From positions 62,001 to 126,000 of the forward strand of contig JAUPFP010000162.1 in the NCBI GenBank assembly GCA_036925085.1: a stretch of DNA of 64,000 nt, written 5' to 3'. This document shows positions 63,656-64,000 of the stretch, piece by piece; the first letter of the stretch is position 1, and every line of letters starts with the position of its first letter. The position numbers and the translations under genes were made by a program. This DNA comes from Brachycybe producta (taxonomy: Eukaryota > Arthropoda > Diplopoda > Playtdesmida > Andrognathidae). Below the pieces are notes generated by a model, which was given only the letters and a program-made list of their open reading frames with translations, ran no database searches and was not told the origin of the DNA.

Positions 63656-64000
63656 GTACACATGAGTTAAATGAATTCAAATTAAATGTGTTTAGATGAA
63701 TTATACGGAATCCAGTTAAGTACAAATTGACTATATTATTAATATTTTAAATTGAAATACTAAATCAGTATTTTGACAATAACGTTTATATATTATATTT
63801 AAGTATTAACTCAATATTTTGAGATTATTAACTGAATAAATTGAATTTGACATTTGTTTGTTTGTCCTTCACAGGGCTCTATAGAACACATTTTATTATT
63901 TAAATACATTTAAAATAATCGGGTGTGTACTGTGTACTAGGTATAACACTTCCTTCATGCATCACTACCTCGCTGTAAATGGCCGGACGGCTGTCCAACA
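63656..64000. other. No gene seen
   Basis: AT-rich end of the window. No motif or repeat recognised. Confidence 0.5.

Overview
The window reads as nuclear DNA of an invertebrate animal. It is AT-rich and intron-containing, and it is crowded with eukaryotic transposable elements (APE-type LINEs, Mag-like Gypsy LTR elements, hAT, mariner/Tc1, foldback MITEs, solo LTRs, microsatellites). I cannot place it to phylum from sequence alone. The only clear host gene is the 3' half of the gene for the largest subunit of RNA polymerase II (POLR2A/RPB1, + strand, six exons between 4446 and 9345). It runs from just upstream of the trigger loop to a short heptad-repeat C-terminal domain (about 27 heptads, many with Lys at position 7) and an acidic tip. 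Exons for the upstream half are not visible in 1-4445, so they lie outside the window or the copy is 5'-truncated.

Layout. 1-4445: decayed Tc1/mariner copies (two of them in inverted orientation), a small minisatellite and a solo LTR of family B. 4446-9345: POLR2A; its largest intron holds a LINE remnant and half of a foldback MITE. 9893-13735: a nearly full-length but frameshifted LINE on the minus strand. 14321-20500: a second LINE family (nonLTR-B, minus strand), split by a family-B solo LTR and by a roughly 2.9 kb block flanked by two copies of an unidentified repeat with a CCCGTCAT hairpin. 22387-23990: an RNase H-bearing LINE remnant, a LINE 3' end and a MITE. 24250-36500: microsatellites, a family-A solo LTR, several copies of the TTAA-flanked foldback MITE and two more LINE fragments.

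36500-44250: a solo LTR of family B, a head-to-head inverted 20-bp minisatellite, and a mariner with two nested family-A LTRs. 43558-48894: a longer family-A LTR element on the minus strand with a 4-bp target duplication. It carries a retropepsin ORF and an unrecognised proline-rich multi-frame ORF region, but no reverse transcriptase that I can see. 49578-51355: another nonLTR-B copy. 51804-53839: a hAT-like element with a perfect 8-bp target duplication, containing an internally deleted copy of a repetitive protein family known to me only as uncharacterised. 54437-57306: more foldback MITEs and a family-A solo LTR. 57823-62534: a Mag-like Gypsy element with both LTRs, its 5' LTR split by a hAT-type MITE. 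62535-64000: mostly anonymous, with two short palindromes.

Except for POLR2A, every coding region I recognise is a broken mobile-element gene. The main interest is in insertion order, which many intact target-site duplications make readable, and in a few structures I cannot name: the inverted minisatellite, the hAT-bounded orphan gene, the RT-less LTR element, the ACTAGTGGGG repeat, and the recent 147-bp duplication inside the polymerase CTD.
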